Shown: in pieces, positions 42,257-50,004 of the stretch | How positions within the stretch are numbered: the first letter of the stretch is position 1 | How the letters are laid out: each line of letters begins with the position of its first letter | Assembly (NCBI GenBank): GCA_034437755.1 | Contig: DAOTTV010000005.1 | Span: forward strand, 3,598-67,597 | Source: JAUZRW01 sp034437755 | GTDB lineage: Bacteria > Chloroflexota > Anaerolineae > Aggregatilineales > Phototrophicaceae | DNA length: 64,000 nt | Direction of reading: 5' to 3' | Translations under genes and position numbers: made by a program | The notes under the pieces: generated by a model | Seen by the model: the letters and a program-made list of their open reading frames with translations, nothing else | Told to the model about the DNA's origin: nothing | Databases searched by the model: none

Positions 42257-43060
42257 CTAGCGGGCGGCGCGCTCGGCTTCGGCTGTTTGCAACAAGTCGC
42301 GGATAATGCGCGCTGATCGCTCGTGCCGCAGTAAATCCTCACTGACGATAATCGCATCGACCGCCGTCTGCACGGCGAACGCCACTTCGTCCAGCGTATA
42401 GAGCGTCGGCACGGGTAAGACATGCACGTAATGCGGGAGATCGTGCCGCACATCATGCAAAAATTCGATCGTCTGCTCAAGATTGCCCGTATGTTGTGGG
42501 TCGCCAAAGGCGAGCGCGTGCGGGCTGAGCGTGAGCGCCGCGTCTAAATCTTCGGGCGTGTCAATCTGCACCATCGCCGTCATCTTCCAGCGTTGCGTCA
42601 TGCTCACACACTGGCGCAAGGTCGCTTGATCGAGAAAGCTGTTATAGAGCATGATCGACGAGGCATCGGCACTGCGGGCGAGCATCACGTTGTATTCATC
42701 GAGGATGTAATTTTGATAGAGGACTGGCGCATCCCCCAGCGCCCGCGCGACAATCAGCATATCGTCGAGATCATCTTCGTAAATCGCGTGATCGGTGAAG
42801 AAGGCGATGGCGTGAGCGCCGTTGTACAGGCAGTGTAACGCGCTGGTGACGGGATCGTAGCGCAGCGGGCGCGTCACCTGTGCGATGAGCGTGATCGCCT
42901 GTTTATCGCTGGCGAAGCTGAGCAAGCGCCGCGGACGATGTTGCATCTGCGCCATCGCCAACACCGCTTCGGTCGGCGTGTGGTGTTTGCGTTGCTCCAG
43001 ATGTTTGCGCTTCGTCGCTAGAATAATATCGCGATTGACGTGTAGGCTACCCGTTGCCAT
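42257..43060 (-). CDS. TrpC-like TIM barrel without catalytic residues
   Basis: 267 residues that follow the indole-3-glycerol-phosphate synthase layout: ILATKRKHLEQRK, the AxxxxFFxDxxxYEDDL segment, VLYQNYILDEYNVMLARSADASSIMLYNSFL and AIIVSEDLL. Key positions are changed: EiK is QVT (Gln61, Thr63), rKDF is YQNY (Gln116), VEVH is VQID (Gln165), and the NNR and ESG motifs are absent. It is therefore a pseudoenzyme or a new TIM-barrel activity. Not near other trp genes; divergent from gatC. Confidence 0.75.
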   Translation of the reverse strand: MATGSLHVNRDIILATKRKHLEQRKHHTPTEAVLAMAQMQHRPRRLLSFASDKQAITLIAQVTRPLRYDPVTSALHCLYNGAHAIAFFTDHAIYEDDLDDMLIVARALGDAPVLYQNYILDEYNVMLARSADASSIMLYNSFLDQATLRQCVSMTQRWKMTAMVQIDTPEDLDAALTLSPHALAFGDPQHTGNLEQTIEFLHDVRHDLPHYVHVLPVPTLYTLDEVAFAVQTAVDAIIVSEDLLRHERSARIIRDLLQTAEAERAAR

Positions 43061-43191
43061 TATGTAGACTTTCTCATGCTTATCAGCGTACAGTAAAGTG
43101 ATTTTACCATGCTTTTCTCATTCTAGCCCAAAATTCCTAAGTCTATGTGCGAAAATTGTACGATAACGTTTATGCCACGTATGAAAGGCTG

Positions 43192-43200
43192 TGTTATAAT
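43192..43200 (+). promoter_or_regulatory. Extended -10 TGTTATAAT before gatC
   Basis: Perfect TGn-TATAAT, 42 bp before the GTG start at 43243. A -35 is not evident, as is usual for extended -10 promoters. Confidence 0.5.
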
Positions 43201-43242
43201 ACGATTGTCTTGAACCAGATGAGTACCGTAAGGGACAGTATC

Positions 43243-43548
43243 GTGTCTGATAGCGCAACACTAACGCCGGAAGAAGTTCGTGAGATTGCCGAACTCGCTA
43301 AACTTGACCTGAGCGATGAGGATGTCCAGCTCTATGCCGCGCAACTGACGGAGATTCTATCGTATTTCCAATTATTACAAGAGGTCGATACCAGCATGAT
43401 TGACCCCACCGCGACCATTATCCCCATGCGTAGCGTCATGCGAGCAGATAGCGATCCGGCGGCAATTACTCCCGATCGCGCGACGGCAAACGCGGCAGAT
43501 GCCGAAGCCAATCAATTCAAAGTCAGTGCCGTTTTAGGCAATGAATAA
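43243..43548 (+). CDS. gatC: Aspartyl/glutamyl-tRNA amidotransferase subunit C
   Basis: 101 residues from the GTG at 43243, which has AAGGGA seven bases upstream; a longer reading frame begins at 43147 but lies upstream of the promoter. LTPEEVREIAELAKLDLSDEDVQLYAAQL, EILSYFQLLQEVDTS and P-rich IDPTATIIPMRSVMRADSD are the GatC pattern. GatC stabilises GatA in GatCAB, which amidates mischarged Glu-tRNA-Gln and Asp-tRNA-Asn. gatA and gatB are not nearby. Confidence 0.92.
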   Translation: MSDSATLTPEEVREIAELAKLDLSDEDVQLYAAQLTEILSYFQLLQEVDTSMIDPTATIIPMRSVMRADSDPAAITPDRATANAADAEANQFKVSAVLGNE

Positions 43549-43562
43549 GTAAAGGGAACCTC

Positions 43563-44435
43563 ATGGCAAACAATCGGCTTCTTTTAATTGAAGACGACTT
43601 CGACGTGGCAGAGATGCTACTGATGTACTTCCAATCGATTGATTATGAAGTCATCCATTCTGAAACCGGGAAGGGCGGTATTGAGATTGCGCGCACCAAA
43701 TTTCCTAATCTCATCCTGCTGGACGTGATGTTGCCCGATATGGATGGCTACGAAGTGTGCTTGAAGTTGCGCGGCATGTCGATGACCAAATACATCCCGA
43801 CGCTCTTCTTGACGCAGAAGGACGAACGCGCGAGCAAGGTCAAAGGGCTAGAATTGGGCGCAGACGATTACATTACCAAGCCCTTCGATATTGATGAACT
43901 GCGCTTGCGCGTCGAAGGCGCAATCCGGCGGGCGACCCGCGATAACCTGCACGAGACGCGCACCGGCTTACCCACAGGCCCGCTCTTACAAGAAGAGCGC
44001 GAGCGGCGACAGGCTGACCCGACCTTCAAGGAGTTGGTGTTCAAGTTGCACGGCTTCGGCACGTATAGCGATGTGTACAGCTTCCTCGCGGCGAATGACG
44101 TGCTGTACCACGCCGGCAAGACCATCCGCGATGTGCTGAGCGACAAAGGGCGCGATGATGATTTCGTCGGCATCGACAAAGACGAATTTGTGGTGATGAC
44201 CACGCTCGCAGATACCGACGATCTCGAAGAGACGATCAAGACGACTTTTAACGCCGACGTGCGGACTTTCTACAGCTTCGCCGATGCTGATCGCGGCGGT
44301 ATCCTCATCAAAGAGGACGACGATAGCGAACGCTTCGTGCCGATGATGAGCTTGACGACCGGCGACCCTGCCCCAGTTGTCACCGAAGAGCCGGATAACA
44401 GCGACAACGACAAGAGCAGTCTGCTGGACTGGTGA
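43563..44435 (+). CDS. Response regulator with degenerate GGDEF domain
   Basis: 290 residues. REC domain about 1-125: acidic pair D11/D12, phospho-Asp54 in ILLDVMLPD, Thr/Lys in FLTQK and ITKPFDI. Residues about 128-250 keep the GGDEF fold outline (RTGLPTGPLL for the usual LTGLPNR; VYSFLAANDVLYHAGKTIRDVL), but the catalytic loop reads DKDEF (205-209) instead of GGDEF. So diguanylate cyclase activity is unlikely; it may bind GTP or a partner. A disordered acidic tail follows. It starts 14 bp after gatC. Confidence 0.85.
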   Translation: MANNRLLLIEDDFDVAEMLLMYFQSIDYEVIHSETGKGGIEIARTKFPNLILLDVMLPDMDGYEVCLKLRGMSMTKYIPTLFLTQKDERASKVKGLELGADDYITKPFDIDELRLRVEGAIRRATRDNLHETRTGLPTGPLLQEERERRQADPTFKELVFKLHGFGTYSDVYSFLAANDVLYHAGKTIRDVLSDKGRDDDFVGIDKDEFVVMTTLADTDDLEETIKTTFNADVRTFYSFADADRGGILIKEDDDSERFVPMMSLTTGDPAPVVTEEPDNSDNDKSSLLDW

Positions 44436-44488
44436 AGGCGCGCTGTAACAGCCCCTCGCCGAGCTATATCAGGAGAGGGGCGCGGGCT

Positions 44489-45667
44489 TTAACTGAGGGC
44501 GCTCGCCATGCGCTCAAGGGCTTGCGACAAAATCGAGCGCGGACATGCGAAGTTCAGTCGCACGTAATCATCGTAATGCTTGCCGAAGAACGTCCCCGCG
44601 TTGAAGGCGACTTTCGCTTCCTGCAAGAAAAATTCCTGCAAATTCTGCTCACCGGTAGCGACTGCACGCCCGTCAATCCACATCAAATACGTTGCCGACG
44701 GAATCGTGAAACGCAATTGTGGCATATGCTCGCGCATGTACGAGACCGTGTAATCGCGATTGGCGCGCATGTAATCCAGCGCGGCACGCAACCAGTCGTC
44801 GCCATCACGATAGGCGGCGGTGGTGGCGGTATACGCCGTGTTGCCGGCATGATAGCCGGACATCTGCGAGATGGTCGCGATGCGCTGGCGTAACTCGGCA
44901 TTTTTGACGATGGCGAACGTGCAGGGCAAGCCCGCGAGATTGAAGGTCTTGCTGGGGGCGAACATCGTCACCGTGTTCTCAGCGATTTCGGGCGCGATTG
45001 CCGCGAGCGGGGCGAAGTCGTCGGCTTCCATCAGCAGGTCACCGTGAATATGATCGGCGGCGATGGTGATATTATGGCGCAGGCATAGCTCAGCGAGTTG
45101 TTCACGGTCAGCGCGCTGGAGCGAGTAGCCCGCCGGATTATGTGGATCGCACAGGTAATAGAGCGACGTTTGCGGCAGGATGGCTTCTTCAAGGCGATCG
45201 AAATCAAGCGCATAGGTGAAGCTCTGGTCGTCATGATCGACGCGCACCATATCCACCATCTGCGGGAAGCGCCCACGGTTGGACGGAATCTTGTGGAAGG
45301 GGCCGTAGACCGGCGTGTTCATCAAGATGCCATCGCCGACACGCCCGACCGCCTGCGTCACGACATTGAGCATCAACACCATGCCGGGATTGAAGACGAT
45401 CTCCTCCGGTGCAATCGCCCAGTCGTAGCGGTCTTTCATGCGGGCGACGATCAACTCGCGCAGTTCTTGCGGCGGGCCTTCATAGCCGAAGATGCCGTGA
45501 TCGACGCGCGCGTGCAAGGCTGTCAGAATCTCCGGCGCGGTCTTGAAGTCCATCTCCGCGACCCACAACGGCAGTACGTCCTCGCCAAATAGTGTCCATT
45601 TATAGCAAGACGTATCGCGCCGTTCGATCACGGTGTCGAAGTCATATGGTGCGGATGGTGCAGTCAT
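44489..45667 (-). CDS. patB: PatB/MalY-type pyridoxal-phosphate C-S lyase or aminotransferase
   Basis: 392 residues. Fold type I PLP enzyme: LPLWVAEMDFKTAPEI (about 28-43) is the PatB/MalY signature, with YGPF, LCDPHNPAGYSL, ADHIHGDL and PLP-binding Lys in MFAPSKTFNLAGLPCTF (about 232-248). Family members are cystathionine beta-lyases or cysteine desulfhydrases. DEIHxD is changed to DHIHGD at the PLP-ring position. Activity is plausible; exact substrate inferred. Confidence 0.9.
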   Translation of the reverse strand: MTAPSAPYDFDTVIERRDTSCYKWTLFGEDVLPLWVAEMDFKTAPEILTALHARVDHGIFGYEGPPQELRELIVARMKDRYDWAIAPEEIVFNPGMVLMLNVVTQAVGRVGDGILMNTPVYGPFHKIPSNRGRFPQMVDMVRVDHDDQSFTYALDFDRLEEAILPQTSLYYLCDPHNPAGYSLQRADREQLAELCLRHNITIAADHIHGDLLMEADDFAPLAAIAPEIAENTVTMFAPSKTFNLAGLPCTFAIVKNAELRQRIATISQMSGYHAGNTAYTATTAAYRDGDDWLRAALDYMRANRDYTVSYMREHMPQLRFTIPSATYLMWIDGRAVATGEQNLQEFFLQEAKVAFNAGTFFGKHYDDYVRLNFACPRSILSQALERMASALS

Positions 45668-45770
45668 AGGCTATACGCTTTCATCGGGTATATGCGTGTA
45701 ATTGCCTCGATTATGACGGGATAGCCCCCGACGTGCAAGCACCATTAAGCATTGGTTTAAGTGCCACGCC

Positions 45771-46694
45771 CTAGCGACACGTGTCCGGTAGCAGCGCGTT
45801 TGTATCCGGCGGGGCGATGTTGATGCGCACGATCACCTCAGCCGGGCTGACGCTTTGCAGGAACTCTTGCATGATGGTGCGCGTCTCGCTCGTGGCAGTG
45901 TCGAGGATGCCATCTTCGATCGCTTGCTCGCGGAATTGGCGCAGGGCATAATCGCGCGTGTTATCTTCGAGTTCGCTGGATGGATCAGCGAATGCGCCCC
46001 GCTCGCGCTCGACTACGTAGGACTCGCTCTCGTTGAGGAAGCAGGCGCGCAGGGCGGGCGCAGGCAGGTTGAGCGTCAGCGTTTGTGCGCTGGGATTATA
46101 GGTGATGTCCTCCTCGCTGATGGCGCTGACATCGATGCCGGCTTCGATATGCCCGACGGCGACCATCACCACATTCTCGCCATATAAGCGCGTGAGCGCG
46201 GCCGGTATATCGGATTGGGCGGTGAAGACCTGCGAATAATTGAAGCGCGTCGTCACAATCTCGGAGAGAGCTTGCACGCGCTCGACGCTCGGCACGTAGA
46301 CCGTATCCGGCACATCAACTGTGATGCGGTCGTCCCAATCGACAAAGGACAGATCCACGCGGAAGAAGCTCGCCATGTTGCCGATCAAATCGGTGGCTTC
46401 GCGCCCGGCAGTGAACAAGCCGACGCTGACCACGACGAAGAACAGCAGGCTACACATCAGCATCCCGCCGAAAATCCACAGGCACGAGCGCCCGCTGAAC
46501 GCGATAACATCGTCGTCGGCGGGCGGTGTGAGCGGGGCGGCGGGGGCGGGGGCATCGGTGCCGGTGCCCGTCGCCTGTCGCGGCGGCAAGACGATCTCCA
46601 CGTATTCGTCATCGGGCGGCGTTTGTCCGCCGGCATTCGGTGGCAGGGGCGCGTCCATCTCGGGCGGGGGTGGGGGCTGATTGTCGTTGCTCAT
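45771..46694 (-). CDS. DUF4230 single-pass membrane protein
   Basis: 307 residues. A Pro-rich cytoplasmic N-terminus (about 1-65), one TM segment (CLWIFGGMLMCSLLFFVVVSVGLF, about 70-93), then a DUF4230 domain: VTTRFNYSQVF, VGHIEAGIDVSAISEEDI and TLTLNLPAPAL. Function of DUF4230 unknown. Strong AAGGAG upstream. A type-B element lies in its 5' leader 50 bp upstream. Confidence 0.85.
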   Translation of the reverse strand: MSNDNQPPPPPEMDAPLPPNAGGQTPPDDEYVEIVLPPRQATGTGTDAPAPAAPLTPPADDDVIAFSGRSCLWIFGGMLMCSLLFFVVVSVGLFTAGREATDLIGNMASFFRVDLSFVDWDDRITVDVPDTVYVPSVERVQALSEIVTTRFNYSQVFTAQSDIPAALTRLYGENVVMVAVGHIEAGIDVSAISEEDITYNPSAQTLTLNLPAPALRACFLNESESYVVERERGAFADPSSELEDNTRDYALRQFREQAIEDGILDTATSETRTIMQEFLQSVSPAEVIVRINIAPPDTNALLPDTCR

Positions 46695-46744
46695 ATCACA
46701 TTCTCCTTGTGCTTGATGGTTCGATGTGGTGCGCGTCTATTCAT

Positions 46745-46910
46745 GTAACTACTCAGCTCTCACCCTAAATCCCTCTCTCGACCGCCACAATGTGGCTAGG
46801 CGCGGGATTGTACACGCGCTTGTCTCCCCTTTTCCCAGCGTAGTGTTCGGGAGAAGGGGCTGGGGGATGCGGGCCAAAGACAGCGCCAATCAATTGCCCT
46901 GAGTAGTTAC
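46745..46910 (-). mobile_element. Type-B MITE-like element, copy B1 (166 bp)
   Basis: Termini GTAACTACTCAG and CTGAGTAGTTAC; perfect 8-bp target duplication CTATTCAT at 46737-46744 and 46911-46918. The right duplication contains the last two codons and stop of the ABC permease gene, so the insertion is at its stop codon without changing the protein. Internal CCCTCTCTCGACCGCCAC and related pairing partner form the type-B hairpin. No ORF of note. Confidence 0.93.
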
Positions 46911-49637
46911 CTATTCATTACGCAAGACGTTCATCACGCGCTCGCGCACGGCGACATTTGCACTGATGATCGTCGCGACCCAGCCGATTAACACGGCGGC
47001 GATCGTCAGACCGCTGGCGATGGCTTGTGACGAACGCGGCAGGGGCAGTTCGATGCCGCTGAAATTGCCGAAGAGCCAGATTGCCAGCCAGCTGATGCCG
47101 ATGCCGATAATCGCGCTCAACAAGCCGACAATCGTTGATTCCACCAGCATGATGAACAGCACGCGCCGTCGTTTGAGGCCGATTGCTTTCAACACGCCGA
47201 TTTGTCGCCGCCGTTCCAGCGTCGAGAGCGCGACAGTGTTCGCCATGATGACCGCCGCCGCCGCCAAACTCAAGAGACCGACCACCGTCGGGATCGCCGC
47301 GAATTGGTCGATCAAGTTCGATAAGAAGCTATCGAAAAATTTGACGTTGAGCGCGACCGTCGGCGGCACGCGCACGGCTGAAAGCTCGGCAATCGCCCGA
47401 TTGGCGTGTTCATCATCAACATCATAAGCGAAAATCTGGAAATCGGGTGACTTACCGTTGGTGGCGTTGTGGGGGACGACAGGGCCCGTCCCGCCGAACG
47501 CGAAGCCCGTCGTATACATGCCGACAACGGTATACGTGATCGCGTCGCCGTTCAACTCATACGTCACCTGCGAGCCGATTTCCGCGCCGAGATAGCCCGC
47601 CGTCTCACGCGGGATGACCATCACGCGCTGACCGACATCAGCGGGAGCCAGATTGCGTCCGGCGGTGATGTCCAGCACGCGCGCGTGAATATCAGGCGAG
47701 TCACTGCGCCAGATGGTCAGGTTATCCCACTGGTAGGGCGCGGTCTGTGCGATCGATGGCGGCCCGCTACTGTTGTTCTCGATCGTGCGAGTGTCTAGCG
47801 TGTAATCGACCCCGTCAACGCTCAGCAGGTCGGCGGACATGAAGCCGCGACTACTGCGCGCATTGACTCCCGGCACGTCGGCGATGGCGTTATTCAACTG
47901 CGTGCGGGCGAACTCCAGCAATGCGGGATTGCCGCCGGGCGAGATCGGCACAGCGATCACGTTGCCGCCGAAGAACTTGCTGACCTGCACGTTGAGCAAC
48001 TCGCGCGTCCCCTGCCCGACGAAGGTAATGCTACTGAGCGCGAACATCCCCGCGATGAGGGCGAGCAGGGTCGTGGCGGTGCGCGTCTTCTGCGTGCTGA
48101 GGTTACGCAAGGCTAGCCGCAGATCAACACTGCCGAATGCCGGTAGCTTGCCGATGAGCCACACCAACAGCCACAGCACGAAGGTCAGCACGCCGAGCAG
48201 GGCGAGCGTGACGGCGACGAAGATCACGCCGGTGATATAGGGCGTGTTCGAGCTAATCGCGGACGATAAGCCGAAGGTCGGCGCGATGATACGCCCGACC
48301 ACCAGCCCCAGCAAGAGCGTAATCAAGAGCATCATGCCCATCGTCCGCAGGATGCCCAGCCGCGCAATGTGCGTCTCGTTGGGGCGCAGGAGAATGCCGG
48401 GGCGGATTTCGAGCGTGGTCGCCACTGGCACAAGGCTGAAGATCATCGTCGTCACCATGCCCAGTGTCACGCCGTAGAGCAGGGCTTCGCCATGAACGCG
48501 GAATAAGAGCGATTGCTGGATGAAACGCTCGCCATAAGCGTTGACGATCCCGCCCAGCACCACGCCCAGCACCAGCCCCAGCGCACTGCCGATCAAGCCG
48601 AGGAGCGTGCCCTCTGCCAGAAAGATCAGCGCGACTTGTCGCCCCTTCATGCCGAAGGTTTTCATAGCGGCGATTTCGGTCGTGCGCCGCCGCACGAGTA
48701 CCAGCATCGTATTCATGATGCCCACACCACCGATCAGCAACGCGCCCAGCCCCAGCACGACGATGAAATCACCCAGCACCTGCGCGATCACTTCGTTGCG
48801 CTCAAGTTGGGCGAGCGCCGTGTCATGATCAATGCTGGGCGTGGTGAGTTGGGCGCGCTGGAGCAAGCTATCGACGACTTGCGCCCGATTCTCGGCTTGT
48901 AGCGGTTCATCGAAGGCGATCAGCAGTTGATTCACGCCGAGATCAGGGTCGATGTACTGACGGGCGACATCAATATCAATATAGGCAAAGCCGAAGAACG
49001 CGCCCAGAATATTGCGGATACCGGCTTCTTCATCTGCCGAGACGATGCCTGCAATCACGAATTCTTGCTCGGTGCGGGCGATACGGACGCGATCACCGAC
49101 GCTCATCCCCTGAGCTTCTGCCATGTTCTCGCTGATGACGACCTGCGCGCCGCCGGTGAACACATCCGCAAAGGACACGCCCGCCGGTTCGATCATGTCA
49201 ATATCACCCACGGCGGGGTAAGTCGCTGGATCGATCAAATAGGTCTCGATGAATTGTGAGGTGCTGAACACGCCACCGCCATCGATGCCGATGATCTGGA
49301 TATTGCCACCGATCACGAATTCGCTGATGTATCCGCCGCGCTCGGCAACGTAGGTGCGGATCGCGCTTAGCTCCTGTTCTGAGAAGAAGATCGCGTCCTC
49401 AGTGCCGACGTTCAATATCTGGTCAGAATCACCGCCACCCTTGATGAGACGCACGTCCCCGCCGAAGTCCCCGCGCACATCGCTCACCAGCGTTTCAGCA
49501 ATTGACAAGCCCAGCCCACGCAGGGCAACGACCGTTGCGACACCAGCGGCGATGCACAAAATTGCCAGCGCTACCCAGCGCCCCCCGCGTTGAATATTGC
49601 GAAAGGCGTACTGAAAATAGAATAATAAGCGTCTCAT
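46911..49637 (-). CDS. ABC transporter permease with two FtsX domains (MacB-like)
   Basis: 908 residues. N-terminal TM (about 20-42), periplasmic/exterior loop, a three-TM FtsX block (about 280-420, with ATLLxLxGxxxG-like GTLLGLIGSALGLVLG), a second N-type loop after LRLALRNLSTQKTRTATTLLALIAG, and a second FtsX block ending the protein (about 780-905; GVLKAIGLKRRRVLFIMLVEST). This is the LolE/MacB-type organisation that exports lipoproteins or peptides. The ATPase partner is not adjacent. Its stop codon lies in the B1 target duplication. Confidence 0.9.
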   Translation of the reverse strand: MRRLLFYFQYAFRNIQRGGRWVALAILCIAAGVATVVALRGLGLSIAETLVSDVRGDFGGDVRLIKGGGDSDQILNVGTEDAIFFSEQELSAIRTYVAERGGYISEFVIGGNIQIIGIDGGGVFSTSQFIETYLIDPATYPAVGDIDMIEPAGVSFADVFTGGAQVVISENMAEAQGMSVGDRVRIARTEQEFVIAGIVSADEEAGIRNILGAFFGFAYIDIDVARQYIDPDLGVNQLLIAFDEPLQAENRAQVVDSLLQRAQLTTPSIDHDTALAQLERNEVIAQVLGDFIVVLGLGALLIGGVGIMNTMLVLVRRRTTEIAAMKTFGMKGRQVALIFLAEGTLLGLIGSALGLVLGVVLGGIVNAYGERFIQQSLLFRVHGEALLYGVTLGMVTTMIFSLVPVATTLEIRPGILLRPNETHIARLGILRTMGMMLLITLLLGLVVGRIIAPTFGLSSAISSNTPYITGVIFVAVTLALLGVLTFVLWLLVWLIGKLPAFGSVDLRLALRNLSTQKTRTATTLLALIAGMFALSSITFVGQGTRELLNVQVSKFFGGNVIAVPISPGGNPALLEFARTQLNNAIADVPGVNARSSRGFMSADLLSVDGVDYTLDTRTIENNSSGPPSIAQTAPYQWDNLTIWRSDSPDIHARVLDITAGRNLAPADVGQRVMVIPRETAGYLGAEIGSQVTYELNGDAITYTVVGMYTTGFAFGGTGPVVPHNATNGKSPDFQIFAYDVDDEHANRAIAELSAVRVPPTVALNVKFFDSFLSNLIDQFAAIPTVVGLLSLAAAAVIMANTVALSTLERRRQIGVLKAIGLKRRRVLFIMLVESTIVGLLSAIIGIGISWLAIWLFGNFSGIELPLPRSSQAIASGLTIAAVLIGWVATIISANVAVRERVMNVLRNE

Positions 49638-49726
49638 AAGCTGGTGATCTCTCCGCTGTGATAGGTGCGTGTCGTCTAAAGTTCTCTACGTCATTGTACC
49701 GCCGAAGGTCGCAGAATCGCTTTAAA

Positions 49727-49753
49727 TTGTTGTGAGATATTGCGCGGTATACT
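49727..49753 (+). promoter_or_regulatory. Promoter candidate for the 30-codon ORF
   Basis: TTGTTG (49727-49732), 15-bp spacer, TATACT (49748-49753). It reads toward the small ORF at 49854, 100 bp downstream. Score is modest because the spacer is short. Confidence 0.4.
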
Positions 49754-49853
49754 GCCAATATGCGCCCCCAAAAAAGACTGTAGCGCGGGCTAGCAATGTC
49801 GATTATACCGGCGCATGTTCCAATATTCACAAACAAAGCTAGGGTAGTAAGTT

Positions 49854-49946
49854 ATGTCGAAAGGCAAACGAGTTCAGTTACAACAGCGCACACGCGCCCA
49901 CAAACGGCGCGTGCATCGCCAGAAGATCGCGAAGAAAACAGACTAA
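49854..49946 (+). CDS. 30-residue highly basic small protein
   Basis: Reads MSKGKRVQLQQRTRAHKRRV then HRQKIAKKTD; 12 of 30 residues are Lys/Arg plus 2 His. It is the only plus-strand gene in the gap between two minus-strand genes. A promoter candidate lies upstream and a GC-rich hairpin directly downstream. The composition fits a small ribosomal or nucleic-acid-binding protein, such as the THX or bS22 class, but I cannot align it to a known one. It is too short for routine callers. Confidence 0.6.
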   Translation: MSKGKRVQLQQRTRAHKRRVHRQKIAKKTD

Positions 49947-49956
49947 GCATTCATCG

Positions 49957-49990
49957 ACGCGGGGCTTGTCTGTCCGGTGCGCCCCCGCGT
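49957..49990 (+). terminator. Hairpin after the small basic ORF
   Basis: ACGCGGGGC pairs with GCCCCCGCGT (one bulged C) across a 15-base loop, 10 bp after the ORF stop, followed by TGTT. Works for the small ORF; the minus-strand VanW gene ends 15 bp further on. Confidence 0.5.
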
Positions 49991-50004
49991 TGTTACACCG
50001 CGCC

